The notes beneath the pieces are model-generated. The model ran no database searches. It was not told the DNA's origin and saw nothing but the letters and a program-made list of their open reading frames with translations. DNA of 64,000 nucleotides from Sweltsa coloradensis. Taxonomy: Eukaryota > Arthropoda > Insecta > Plecoptera > Chloroperlidae. A program made the translations under genes and the position numbers. Shown here piece by piece: positions 1-10,304 of this stretch. The DNA lies in the NCBI GenBank assembly GCA_024449915.1, contig JAMZAV010002033.1, positions 1 to 64,000 on the forward strand. The letters are read 5' to 3'. Position 1 is the stretch's first letter; each line of letters starts with the position of its first letter.

Positions 1-640
1 CTTTTTGATCTCAAAGAAAATGGGCGCCTTTCCAACAGTATGATAGTATTCTTAGTTCTGCGTTTAATACCGTTATATACCTAGATCTGGGAGAGCATTG
101 GGCAGTGGAGACCAAAAGCAAATTGCCCATGGCATTTTTATAAATTGTGCGTGTATATTTATTTATCGATATGAGTGATGCCGCCAATAAGGGCGCAAAT
201 GTAGTTGTAGGCTACATATTTATGTGAGAGCACGTTCTATTTGTGTTTATTAGGGACAAGAGACCAGGCGAGTGAGTATACGTTTTTTCAAATCAAAATT
301 GGACGGTGAAAAGCAAAGTGCCGAGTGACATGTTCAAAAAATTATTAATATTTATGACTTAAGTCTGAGTATTGAGCTTGTATTGACATCGAGGGGATCA
401 CGGGGGGAAATGCCGCACCGCCAGGCGAAAATTTTAAAGGGGCGCAGATGTAATTTGTAAAAACACAGCCTGTCCTTCTTCATAGTCTGTCCATCTTCTT
501 GTCGAAGCACGTTCGATATTGTGTTCGGGAGTATTGTATCGCAAATCATGTTGGGGGGGTGGGGTGATGTCCAGACTCCAGCCAAGGAGATGAAACTGGG
601 GAAAACGCATTGTTTTTGTCTGTCTGCTGACTGCTGTATC
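1..640. other. unassigned sequence, no gene seen
   Basis: Mixed AT-rich sequence without a convincing reading frame. The short ORFs of 60 to 77 codons here have no recognisable domain and no codon bias. Confidence 0.5.
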
Positions 641-679
641 TTTCTTTTTTTCTTTCTTTCTTTCTTTCTTTCTTTCTTT
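641..679. repeat. (TTTC)n microsatellite
   Basis: A run of TTTC units with a T-rich interruption. It accounts for the Phe/Leu/Ser-rich end of a small ORF that crosses it. Confidence 0.9.
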
Positions 680-723
680 AACTTTTTATCCTATTCATTT
701 TAAAAAAATGATTTACAAATAAA

Positions 724-796
724 CTTCTCAATGCTTCGGCTCGGCCCGAAGCCCGAAACCGAAACTATCCCGAGCCGGAGCCGAAGCATTGAGAAG
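724..796. repeat. 19-bp perfect inverted repeat (hairpin)
   Basis: The arms 724-742 (CTTCTCAATGCTTCGGCTC) and 778-796 are perfect reverse complements around a 35-base GC-rich spacer. The hairpin sits at the left edge of the GCCCGAAA-rich block that follows and may be one of its ends. It is not a typical terminator context; this is eukaryotic repeat DNA. Confidence 0.75.
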
Positions 797-1197
797 TGGG
801 GCCGGGCCGGGCGGGCCAAAACCCCAATCTCTATTTCCTAAGTTAAATATGGTGCCCGGCCCGAACCCTTTGCCCGAAAGCCCGAAAGCCCGAAACTGGC
901 CGAAAGCCCCGAACGGCCCGAAAGCCCAAAAGGGTCGAAGGCCCAAACGGCCCGAAAGCCCGAAAGCCCGAGACAGCCGAAAGCCCGAGACGGCCGAAAG
1001 CCCGAGACCGGCCGAAAGCCCGAAACGGCCCGAAACCCCGAAACGGCCCGAAAGCCCGAGACGGCCCGGCCAAAATTTTTAATGCTTCGGGCCCGGCCCG
1101 CCCGAAGCCCGAAAAAACAAAAAACATCCGGCCCGGCCCGGCCGAAAGTCGGGCCGGGCCGGGCTTTCGGGCCGGGCCAAAATTCCCATCTCTAACA
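797..1197. repeat. degenerate GCCCGAAA / GGCCCGGCC array, part of a dispersed repeat
   Basis: GC-rich stretch built of imperfect GCCCGAAA and CGGCCCGAAA units, then GGCCGGGCC units. It ends in AAAATTCCCATCTCTA. A second, shorter piece of the same family with the same terminal motif (AAAATTTCCATCTCTA) lies at 42963-43030, so this is an interspersed repeat and not a local expansion alone. The Pro/Lys/Ser-rich and Gly/Phe/Arg-rich ORFs of 72 to 119 codons over it are translations of the repeat. Confidence 0.75.
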
Positions 1198-2528
1198 CAC
1201 AACCATCTCAGGCCCGTGCAGTGCCCCTTTAAAGTTTCTCCAGATCCAGATTTTACAAATGATTACATGTATGTATATTTCATTTTCTAAATTAAGTCGA
1301 GGTGGACGAAAATGCGCTAGTTCACGCGTGAAACAATAGAAATGTGAGTTCAGTCACATAAATATAAATTGTCTACAACAAGTGTGTTGTGATGGGATTG
1401 TAAAAACAAGCCGTACGCGGGATGTCAACCAAAAAAATGGATTATTCTTGAAGATGAAGATGAAAATCATTTTGGAAAGAGGCCAACCTTCGTCCTGAAT
1501 ACGTTGCAGGGTGCAAAATTTAAAAAATTGGACAATCACTCAGAAAGAACCAAATTTTTTATATCCCACCACTATTTCCTGACATAGAGTAATGCACAAA
1601 ATGTAGCACGAGTGAATCAAGGAAGCACAGCTGATCTGTCGATGGGGCGACTGTGTGTTTGTCTGCTTGAAAGCTAGTGGCGTACCCAGAGAATCGGGGC
1701 CCCGTACATAACGTCAACCTTTACAATGTTGACGTATTTATTTAAACTTTCATTTTATGATGGGGGTTGAAACGCTCGCGGAGAATATAGGCGTCTATGA
1801 TCCTATGAACTTCTGTCAACGCTACGCCACTGAAAGTGCGTTCTAGGCCATCAAAGTTAATAATACAGTTTCAACAGCAAAATACAACCTGCGGCTGTCT
1901 GTGGGTTTGTCGAGCGCCCGTCCTTGTGGCGAGCTGGACATCACTTTGGTCACAGATTACTAATTACACTCGAGTTGCCTAGCTGTGCTTTGAGGGGCGG
2001 GGGACTTGTCTTGTGTGAACCAAACCACCAAGTAGAGCATATTTTCTATCGATTGTAGAAGCCCACTAGATAAAATGCGAGTATGGAGCTGTCACTGGCA
2101 TGTGCAGGCGTCGTTCTATGCTCAATATGACACGAGTCGTCCAACCATGTTATATGCATTTAGGGAAATGCTGCTTTTACACATTAAAAGCTTTCCGACC
2201 AGACAATAGAGATTCAAGAGAACTTGCGACTTATTTGTCAGACAACTAAACTGGGCATGAGTAATTAACCATGTTGATGTCTATGCAGTCGATACATACG
2301 GAGAATCCTCATTCATGGCACCAGCTGGTCCCAATAACAGTTTAATTAACTTATTTTTAGAAAAATATGCGAAGTTTTTAATACCATGGGATATTTTTGG
2401 CATGGAAACGTTGAGAATTACGCGCTTTCTGTTTGCTTTGTAAACATTTGAGAGGTTGCCAAAGATATAACCAACCGACTTGGAATGATAGTGTGTTTTG
2501 CCAACACTGAACACACAGAGGTACGCAC
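1198..2528. other. unassigned sequence, no gene seen
   Basis: No frame with codon bias and no recognised repeat. This is the sequence downstream (minus-strand sense) of the candidate exon at 2529-2998, so it would be intron or flank of that gene if the exon is real. Confidence 0.4.
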
Positions 2529-2998
2529 CTAGAGCGTCCGCTCTGGAGGATGGCGCCGGCAGAGACGCATCTCCGAGCGCGGGGGACGACGACGAAGGGG
2601 TCAGAGTACGGGCTGTACCCCCAGTCACACACGAGAGGGTCGCTGAGCCAGCCCGGGTAGCCCCACGACTGTCGGAACACACGGAAGCCGACACTGCGCG
2701 CGAGCAGGAACAGGAAGGTGGCGAACACAATCAGGTTTAACAGGCACCGCGCACAGTGACTCAGGTAGTCGAACGTGGACGACGAGGTCCTGATCTCGGG
2801 GTCGGCGTCGGCCTCGGGCTCGGGCAGGCAGACCGCCCTGCTGTTCCCGTACCCCGCGGAGATCCACTCGACCCGCACTGAGCTGTTCACCCTGGGGTGG
2901 CCGTCCAACCCTAGCCACTCGAGCCTCATGGAGTAGGCGAGCACGGGGGGGCCCGCATCGCACGACATAACCAGCACTACTGAACGCGCATCGGCCAT
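2529..2998 (-). CDS. candidate coding exon, unknown membrane protein (partial)
   Basis: An open minus-strand frame from an ATG at 2998 runs 156 codons to a good splice-donor match, CTCTAG|GTGCGT, whose GT begins at 2528. Third codon positions are overwhelmingly G or C (CTG, GTC, GAC, TTC, ATC), unlike the AT-rich surroundings and the other ORFs in this window. The translation has one hydrophobic segment (around CLLNLIVFATFLFLLARSVGF, roughly residue 85 onwards), several Cys, and Trp/Tyr-rich stretches after it. I do not recognise the family. The upstream boundary is uncertain: the ATG at 2998 may be the start, or the exon may begin at an acceptor-like TTAG a few bases further upstream. The matching downstream exon is not visible. 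An ORF continuing past the donor enters AT-rich sequence with different codon use, which supports an exon end there. Confidence 0.4.
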
Positions 2999-3013
2999 CG
3001 GGCCGCGAGCCAA

Positions 3014-4058
3014 TACCTTCTAATAGCCTCAGTCCCAGCCCAGGCCAGGCTAGCACACGTAGAAAAACTGGTACACGACGAGAAACACCGTTTCATTAAT
3101 TACTCATTTAGATTTGCCGAATTCTTTGAATCTTTCTGCCTGGGACAGAGCACCTTTACTCTGCTCATTGATGCAAGGTAACTCTTCCGGGGGGGGGGGG
3201 GGGGGCTGGGACCATCGAGGAGTGTGGGCTAGGTTCGTCGAACAAAGCGTGTGTCAATAAACATAACCAGAGCTCGCGGAGATAGATGATAAAAATTGAA
3301 ATTTATTTTTATCCATTTAAAAAAGTTGCCTTCGGTAACAATTTTTATTGATCACAAAACAAATTTTGTACATTGTAATGATTGTATTTTTAAAAAATAT
3401 ATCAACCATAAACATATTTTTCTATACGCGTCCGGAGCGCTGACGTAGAGGAGACCCATGACGCGTACGAACCGAAGACGCGCGCGCGGGCAACGAGCCA
3501 CACAGCTGTGAGCGAGTAATTAGCCAACCTCACTGGCCACTGCTCACACTTCAGATCAAATCAAAGATTGTTTTTAGGATGGCTTACAGTTACTGCAACT
3601 CAATGACGTTATAATGTAACTTTACAGTTAGAGTGACTCAAGAGTTTCCATTTCGTTAGCTCTGATCGAGCCGGAGGTGATCTCACCCACCCACACGATA
3701 TGTTGGGAGGAACTCGTAGGGGAACTTCACAGGAACGCGTTCCTTTAGACTTGTGATTTAGAAAGTTGGCATTTTGTGGGAATTAGGAACGGATTTAACG
3801 TCAAAATCCCGTCGAATTAAGGAGTAGGTATAAAGATGAAAGTTAAGAACTTATACATGTCTCGGTTTTACATGTTATTAGGGTTGCACAATGTCAATTG
3901 AGACCAAATAATAACATGTGTAAGTTATATTTATTTTCTTTAAAACTTAAAATTATTTGTATTTTTAATTTAATTTTTAATTATTAACTAAATGATAACA
4001 TTTAGTTGTTTATTAACTTAAAATATTTTTATTAGGTAATATTTTATTTTTATTATTA
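3014..4058. other. unassigned sequence with a poly-G run and a GGAACGCGTTCC palindrome
   Basis: Holds a 17-base G run at 3189-3205 and a perfect 14-bp palindrome, AGGAACGCGTTCCT, at 3731-3744. The palindrome recurs at 16350-16363 and probably marks a dispersed element. The last 150 bases before the element at 4059 are very AT-rich. No gene seen. Confidence 0.5.
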
Positions 4059-4603
4059 TTAAGCGAGCGAAGCGAGCGTTTCCATTTGACTCTGCCGGAA
4101 AAATTAGTCTGGTTTTGTTTTTTTTTTGTTTTTGTTTGTGTTTTTTTTTTGTTTGTTTGTTTGTATGTCTCGCCATAACGTTCGAACGGAGGCTCGGATC
4201 GAGTTTGAAATTTTGACCATCCGCAAGCTTCGTTCTCGATTGAATGCCATTAGTTTTGTGGCAAAATCGTTCAAAAAGTTAAAAAGTTACATTAAAGTTA
4301 ATCGAAAGTTTTTTTTTTAAAACTAAACGGCGACAAAATCTGAGGTGGCCAAATCATTTAGAATGTCCGTCCGGTCACGAATATGTTAGTTTTATTTTGA
4401 TCCGATAAGTAGTGTAGATGGAAATTACATTTTAACAAAAGTAACGTTACCATGGCAACGAAAAGTCGCACGAAGCTGGAGCTTTTTTGGCTCATGATAG
4501 CAGTTGCCCTAAGATATAAGATCAGGTTGAAATTTGGACCATCAACAAATTATTGTATAGCACGTGCTCGCTTATCAACGCGTCCAACTGAGCGTTTTCC
4601 TAG
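4059..4603 (+). mobile_element. rolling-circle-like non-autonomous element, family D (D1)
   Basis: The 5' end reads TTAAGCGAGCGAAGCGAGCG. The 3' end carries the inverse motif GCTCGCTTA, then hairpin arms AACGC (4577-4581) and GCGTT (4592-4596), then TTCCTAG followed by T. The 5'/3' motif pair is an asymmetric inverted repeat: the left copy is terminal, the right copy lies about 30 bases inside the end. This terminal layout is described for Helitron2/Helentron elements and their non-autonomous relatives. The inside is a T-rich tract followed by non-coding sequence shared in part with family C (52560-52640). No protein is encoded; the 64-residue ORF at 4126 is a translation of the element. Confidence 0.65.
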
Positions 4604-6382
4604 TTTATTAGACATTCGTAGTAATATTATGAATTATAATTGACAAATCAAATAGGGCTGTAGAATGACAGTCAACAGAGCAGTGAAGAGGTAACTGGCC
4701 ATAATGCAGCTTGTCATCTAGGATAAGAAGAAAAATAAAGAACTGATATTAGACTGCTTGCAGTGCCAGGCACTATAGTGCATCAACGGGGAGAAGGTTT
4801 GCTTCTGGGGAAGCTGAAGATAAATAGGAGGAAGAGACTGATGACAGCATCGACGACGATTTTTAAAAAAGCTTTTGTCACAACAAAATTTTAAAAATAA
4901 ATATACTAATCATTTTCTATTGAAATAAAATTTATGATTTTTTTACATTTGACCAGTCAAATCCTATCCCTACATGTTACTCTCTGAAACGTAAAATAAA
5001 ACTAACACCGTCTGGTTTTGGGGTAGAGATGGGCTAAGGTACACATTTATTTTTATTGATCTGTTATTCTTAGGAGATCAGTAACTTTTAAAGAAACTTA
5101 GTAACTCGCTGCCTTTTTGGAGTAGCTTGCCAAAAAACTTACCAGATGACCTTGAAATGAGTTGAGCAAGCCCCGGCAAGCTCTTCGTGACTTTCGCATA
5201 ACGCATTATTACACAGGCTACGTACGTGGCCGTGGAATATGTCAGATGTCAAAGATTTCAACAACTTCGCGTAGACTTTCTCAAGCCCACCGTTTTCAAT
5301 GACGACACAAAATCACGAAAACTGTAGAATTTAGATCCAGTTTGGATAGTTTCATGCGATACTTGATAGCTTCAGCGAAGATTACAAAGAAGACCCAGGA
5401 CATTTAAAAAACAGACAACAAAGAAAATTGAAATTGAAAACGTCTCATGTTAATGCACTAAAGCTATTCGAGACGATGAGTGGTGATAGATGACGAACCC
5501 ACGTCCTCGCAGTCATACGCTTCAGACCAGCGCTCTAATGATGATGATGATGCTATCCCGGGAGGATTCAATGTAGGTGCCACCGCAGACGGCGCAATTC
5601 TGTCATCATTACATCGGTCTATTTCACCACTAAGTAAGCCAGCAACGTTCATCTGCTTGAGTCGTTCCTAGTAGCGGGGCAGACGGGAGCTGGTAAACAC
5701 TCGTGGCCTGATTGAATCTACATCGCCCTCATTCGTATATCACGACTATTGAATGCCCGCATTCACTATTTGCTAAATAAATATGTAACGAAAATGTTGA
5801 AAACCACTCACCACAATGATTTTTAGTGTTGTTTGGAATTTAGTTGTTTCCAACTTATTTCAAATTCAGTCGTGTTAAATAATTAAACCTCACGTTGGGG
5901 AGCTTGAAGAACGAATCAAACTTCACCAGATTTTGTAAAGTGCGAAGTTTTACTTCATTTATACACATTTAACAGCCGTATCACAGAAAGGATATAATTA
6001 TGTTGATAATAATAATAATTTGGAAGTTATAATTTATTTTTAACTACATTTTAAAATGTGCCGACACACAATAGTCACTATCATTATTATTATTATTATT
6101 CCTGGCGACTGTTCCCCCCTCAGGAAATAGGTGTCACAAGTCAGAGCAATCAGGAGTTGCTGTCTGAAGAAAATACGATCTTTGCAAGAAACAAGGGCTC
6201 TTCGTATCTCTAGCACTAAACGGAATCCTTACCTAACGGCAACTGGACAAGTTGTGAATCACCATTTAACTGTGATAATTACTTAATTGAATCCGAAATT
6301 AATTAATTAATCCTTCTAAAGCAAGCAGACTCTGGCAACGGACTCAAGAGCAAATACATGTTCATGTTAAGAGCGGAGTATC
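4604..6382. other. unassigned sequence with a tRNA-derived SINE piece
   Basis: At 5480-5545 the minus strand reads TAGAGCGCTGGTCTGAAGC, like a tRNA D-arm/A-box region, and then GTGGGTTCGTC, like a B-box. This looks like the tRNA-derived head of a SINE. Short ATG and TAA runs occur at 5538-5551 and near 6009 and 6083. No gene seen. Confidence 0.45.
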
Positions 6383-6630
6383 TTACTCCCCGAAACTAGA
6401 GGCGAGCTCTGGCAATCGTCGTCGGGGACCTTGTCCCCTTCCCTTGACGACCCCCCGGCGACGATGACAATGACAGAACGAACGATGACAAAGACGATGA
6501 CGACCGCGACGTGAGAAACCCCCTCCCCCCCACCCTTACCGTGGCTGGTTCTGACCAGCATGGGCCCCTCCTCCCTCCCCCACCCCCTTAGGCTAGAGTG
6601 GTGCATTATGACCTAACGGTTGACGAGTCC
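6383..6630. repeat. dispersed repeat H, copy 1
   Basis: GC-rich block whose reverse complement matches 51575-51745: both contain TGCTGGTCAGAACCAGCCAC and a later stretch around CCCCGACGACGA and AGAGCTCGCC. The right edge has CTAGAGTGGTGCATTATG then CCTAACGGTTGAC, a motif also seen at 13092-13121 and, shortened, near 46830. It is an interspersed repeat of unknown class. The Gly/Val/Ile-rich 79-codon ORF on it is not a gene. Confidence 0.6.
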
Positions 6631-7191
6631 TTAATCCAAGTAAACCAAAAAAAAAATGTTACCAAAATTGTTGAGTTAAATGCATTGTTCGTGTAATGCT
6701 ACTATTTCAAATATTTACTTAAATGTAGTTTATTGTTGTTTCTGCATCTATGTAATTAGATTTATTTAGTTGTCCTCCTTTGTATATCAGTTTTTATAAC
6801 TGAATAGGATAGACGTTAAATAAATAAATAATGAATGAATGAATGAATATATTATGTCGTGAGGTAGGGAGCGTACAGTCATAGCCCCCCCCCCCCTCCC
6901 AGCGAGCACGTCAATGATTGTGAATCTCCTTTAGTTGACTGGAGGAAAAGCCCATCTTTCTAGCACAGAAATGTCGGCAAGATAGATTGTTTCTCAGAAT
7001 TCTTTGTCCAAAAGAAATTATTCTGCACAACCAGCACTTACAAAATTAAGCGTAACTGTTTGTTAGATCGTTTGTAAATATACATCGGTAATGTCTATTG
7101 TAGCACATATCCTCCGGCCCCACGTATCAGTCGCTTTGACATAACTCCAACATGTTGAATTCCCAATCACTTGTCATCTCCAGCACGAGTT
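6631..7191. other. unassigned sequence, no gene seen
   Basis: AT-rich, with GAAT/AATG units at 6828-6850 and a 12-base C run at 6885-6896. Confidence 0.4.
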
Positions 7192-7201
7192 GATTACAGG
7201 G

Positions 7202-7695
7202 AGCCGTCCCACAGTGCCGCTTCCCGTAAGGCCATCAACCTTTTTTCCCCCTATGCCATCATTACTACCTGTCGATAAAGACCATGTTACACTTGTTGGC
7301 CTAAGGGGAATTGATTTATTCCCCTTAGGCCAACAGCGTGTATGCATCGTTTACGGTAAGGAGCGGGGTGTTGTTGGCCTTGGGGTAATTGATTTATTCC
7401 CGTTAGGCCAACAGCGTATATGTATCATTTACGGTAACAAACCTTCTTTGTATTTTCCATAATGAAATGCAAGGTGTTGGCCTAAGGGTAATAAATCAAT
7501 TACCCCAACGCCAACAACACCCCGCTCCTTACCGTAAACGATGCATATACGCTGTTGGCCTAACGGGAATAAATCAATTCCCCTTAGGCCATCAACGCTT
7601 CCTGTAACATGGTCTTTATCGACAGGTAGAAATGATGGCATAGGGGGAAAAAAAGGTTGATGGCCTTACGGGAAGCGGCACTGTGGGAAGATACC
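7202..7695. mobile_element. foldback (palindromic) DNA element with a 10-bp flanking direct repeat
   Basis: Two arms of about 235 bp are near-perfect reverse complements around a centre near 7446. The outer arm sequence includes CCCACAGTGCCGCTTCCC. Each arm contains internal repeats of a GTTGGCCTAAGGGGAAT motif. The direct repeat GATTACAGGG lies immediately outside both ends (7192-7201 and 7696-7705) and is a likely target-site duplication. A 9-11 bp duplication with long terminal inverted repeats is typical of Mutator-like elements, but no transposase is present, so the class is inference. The 90- and 70-codon ORFs on the two strands are mirror translations of the arms. Confidence 0.75.
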
Positions 7696-7914
7696 GATTA
7701 CAGGGTTAGCAAGAGCAAGGCGCGGAGAGGGCGCTTGCACGGAAACAAGAGCTAGCTATGTCAAGATAACAAGCAGACTAAGGGCTCTTCAGAGACTTAC
7801 ATGTTAATAACTAGGTCAAACTATGTGACCTGAGCAGTGAGCACGCACCCCCGGCCCCCGCCTCGTACGTGAGCTAACGGTCACACCTACTCTTAATCAA
7901 GCTCCACAGTTACG

Positions 7915-7954
7915 TATATAAAGAGCGCATGTGACATGCTTTGCAAACTCAACT
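7915..7954 (+). promoter_or_regulatory. candidate core promoter (TATA + initiator)
   Basis: TATATAAAG at 7915-7923 is followed about 30 bases later by the initiator-like TCAACT at 7949-7954. The next ATG is at 7985. Spacing fits a TATA-driven RNA polymerase II promoter. Sequence-only evidence; chance matches are common in AT-rich DNA. Confidence 0.3.
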
Positions 7955-7984
7955 GACGCCGCAAACGTCCACAACTTTCAAATG

Positions 7985-8086
7985 TGCATATTGTGCCAGA
8001 AATCAAGAGCCACAACACAACATATTGGTTCTAGCAAACATGGCGTTTGCCGAGAAAGTCCAAAAAGTAACCTTAGAATTGTAGAC
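7985..8086 (+). CDS. short ORF downstream of the candidate promoter, unknown
   Basis: A frame of roughly 34 codons begins MCILCQKSRA and contains a CxxC pair and a later Cys. An alternative start lies downstream in an excellent Kozak context (AAACATGGCG near 8040). I do not recognise a family from so short a sequence. It may be a first exon, a small ORF or nothing. Its only support is the position just after the TATA/initiator pair. Confidence 0.15.
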
Positions 8087-8088
8087 TG

Positions 8089-8870
8089 ACTATATAACAA
8101 TGTACGATACACGTGTTTATGGATGATCAATTAGATTGCAATGTATTTTACAGATCAGAAAAGCTGTACGTTCATTAGCAGCTTCTTGGTAGTTGGCTCA
8201 TGCACAATATGCTCAATGTGTTTCGAAACTATTTCATTACAGACTTGAGCAAGTCCAGACTGACTGCAGACCACAGTAAGAAAGTCAACAATCACCAGGC
8301 TCAGGCTCAGACTCGGGGGGATATATTCCTCGGGGGTGGGAGATATGCCAGGGGTGGTTATTTGTTCATGTCGGTATGTCAGTATTTTATTGGGGGCTGA
8401 ATGTGATGAATGGGCTAGGATTGTCGAGGCCAAGCTCGCCTTGAGATGCGAGATGCCTATGCCAGTGACCTCACCAACCGACATGACATAGCGCCTCCTT
8501 GCCAGTCGCGGCTTTATTGAATGGTAAAATTAATTGAATCCATATTTCTTTCGTGTTTTCTTAATAACGGTCCATTCGATGAAAGTCGATGAATTACTGC
8601 GCTACCTCTGCATGTTCTTGCATATGACACGTCTATTTTATTTATTTTAGCTATTATACCTTCAAAACCAACCCAAAAGTACTTTTTCTCCAAAAGTAAG
8701 TAATTTTTGAATAAAGAATGGTTATAGTACCCATCAAATCAAATCCATACTCAAACCGTCGCTAGGAGTCTACACAGCCTGCTCGAATACCTTTACTCTA
8801 TGTTCGGCTGTCAATGAAACCACCATATTAGGTAGTGAAAGAACATAGCATCGGTTTGAGAGGCCCAACT
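8089..8870. other. unassigned sequence, no gene seen
   Basis: Overlapping ORFs of 66 and 109 codons on opposite strands have no bias and no domain. The sequence around 8300-8400 is G-rich but not repetitive. Confidence 0.4.
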
Positions 8871-8884
8871 TAGTTATCTTATTT

Positions 8885-9052
8885 AAAACACTTTAGTGGA
8901 AATAACTCTATTATATTATATTAAATAACAACGTTTTGGAAATGACAAACTTTTTGTTTTTCACAAGAAACCTGAGGACGGAAAAAGTTTGTCATTTCCG
9001 AAACGTTGTTATTTAATATAATAAAATAGAGTTATTTCCACTAAAGTGTTTT
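8885..9052. mobile_element. hairpin MITE, ~70-bp arms
   Basis: Arms 8885-8955 and 8982-9051 are near-perfect reverse complements beginning AAACACTTTAGTGGAAAT. The 11-bp direct repeat TAGTTATCTTA is found at 8871-8881 and 9087-9097. It could be a target duplication, although a few unpaired bases separate it from the arms. No coding capacity. Confidence 0.7.
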
Positions 9053-9097
9053 TAAATATTACAATGAACTCTACGAACTTTAAAACTAGTTATCTTA

Positions 9098-9942
9098 CTT
9101 GGATATTGAACCATTGAAATACGCAGTTTTTGCTGGAATTGGATTGGAAGTAAATGTAATGTATCACGCACAAACTGCAAAACATATAGTGAGAATACGA
9201 ATCATTCCTAGAAATATAAATCAAATGTGCCAATTAAAACAATGCACTGGAGTAAAACGCAAAACAATAAACCGAAGTTGAAGGCGTAATGCTTGAATCG
9301 GAACGAACACGCTCTTGGGGCACTTTGTAGCCGCGGGTGCACGTGCACTCAGAACAAAACCCCCGCGCACCACACCCCGGGCTTAACTACAAGGCGAGCA
9401 GGCCACCAGGTACTAGAAGGACTTTCACTCGCCAGAAAATGTCATTCACAGTGACGACGATTATTAGTAAGATATTAAAATAAATGCCATAAATATTAAA
9501 CACAAACAAATAGTAAATACCCTGCACATAATCACTAATTAGTGACATTTTGCTGGTGTATAATGTCAGGTAGGTTTCAACAAGCGTTGGGCCTACGTAA
9601 TGTAAAGTGAATCTATAGTCAGTTGCGCTACCTGCCACCAATGTACACCCTCCCTCGAACAGACGTAAACCAAGGGCTGGTGTACGTCACTACGAGTACT
9701 GAGTACTGACTTCCTCGTGGCGTACCCACGCATCTTCCTAAACAAGGAAATAGAATACCTCTATCAGAATTCAAAACAGAAAATATGTTTGTTATCAAGC
9801 CGTTTGTAACACAACATTAAATGCAAAACTTAAAAACAGTTTAGGAATACATTAGGGATTTCGCAGTACATACGTTGCTGATTAAGATATGAGCCTTCTT
9901 TAGGTGTCGTTTTAGATCGACTTGCATCGTGTCTCGTCGTTA
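9098..9942. other. unassigned sequence, no gene seen
   Basis: AT-rich, no repeat recognised, no frame with coding character. Confidence 0.4.
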
Positions 9943-10304
9943 GGGAGACCGAGAGAACAACACATGGATGTGTCAGGGAGACCGAGAGAACAACACATGG
10001 ATGTGTCAGGGGAGACCGAGAGAACAACACATGGATGTGTCAGGGAGACCGAGAGAACAACACATGGATGTGTCAGGGAGACCGAGAGAACAACACATGG
10101 ATGTGTCAGGGAGACCGAGAGAACAACACATGGATGTGTCAGGGAGACCGAGAGAACAACACATGGAGTGTCAGGGAGACCGAGAGAACAACACATGGAT
10201 GTGTCAGGGAGACCGAGAGAACAACACATGGATGTGTCAGGGAGACCGAGAGAACAACACATGGATGTGTCAGGGAGACCGAGAGAACAACACATGGGTG
10301 TGTC
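9943..10304. repeat. 33-bp minisatellite, ~11 copies
   Basis: Tandem units of GGGAGACCGAGAGAACAACA plus CATGGATGTGTCA. One unit has an extra G (near 10010) and one lacks AT (near 10166). The unit holds the small dyad ACACAT-GG-ATGTGT. As 33 is a multiple of three, open frames run through on both strands, producing the 96-163 codon repetitive ORFs here; these are not genes. Confidence 0.95.

Noticed and set aside
843..1202. 119-codon Gly/Phe/Arg-rich ORF
   Set aside because: Translation of the GCCCGAAA repeat; no stops because of base composition.
7190..7641. Two similar ORFs on opposite strands (90 and 70 codons)
   Set aside because: They are mirror translations of the foldback element's arms.
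8155..8484. 109-codon minus ORF
   Set aside because: Composition and codon use like the surrounding non-coding DNA; overlaps a plus ORF of similar quality.
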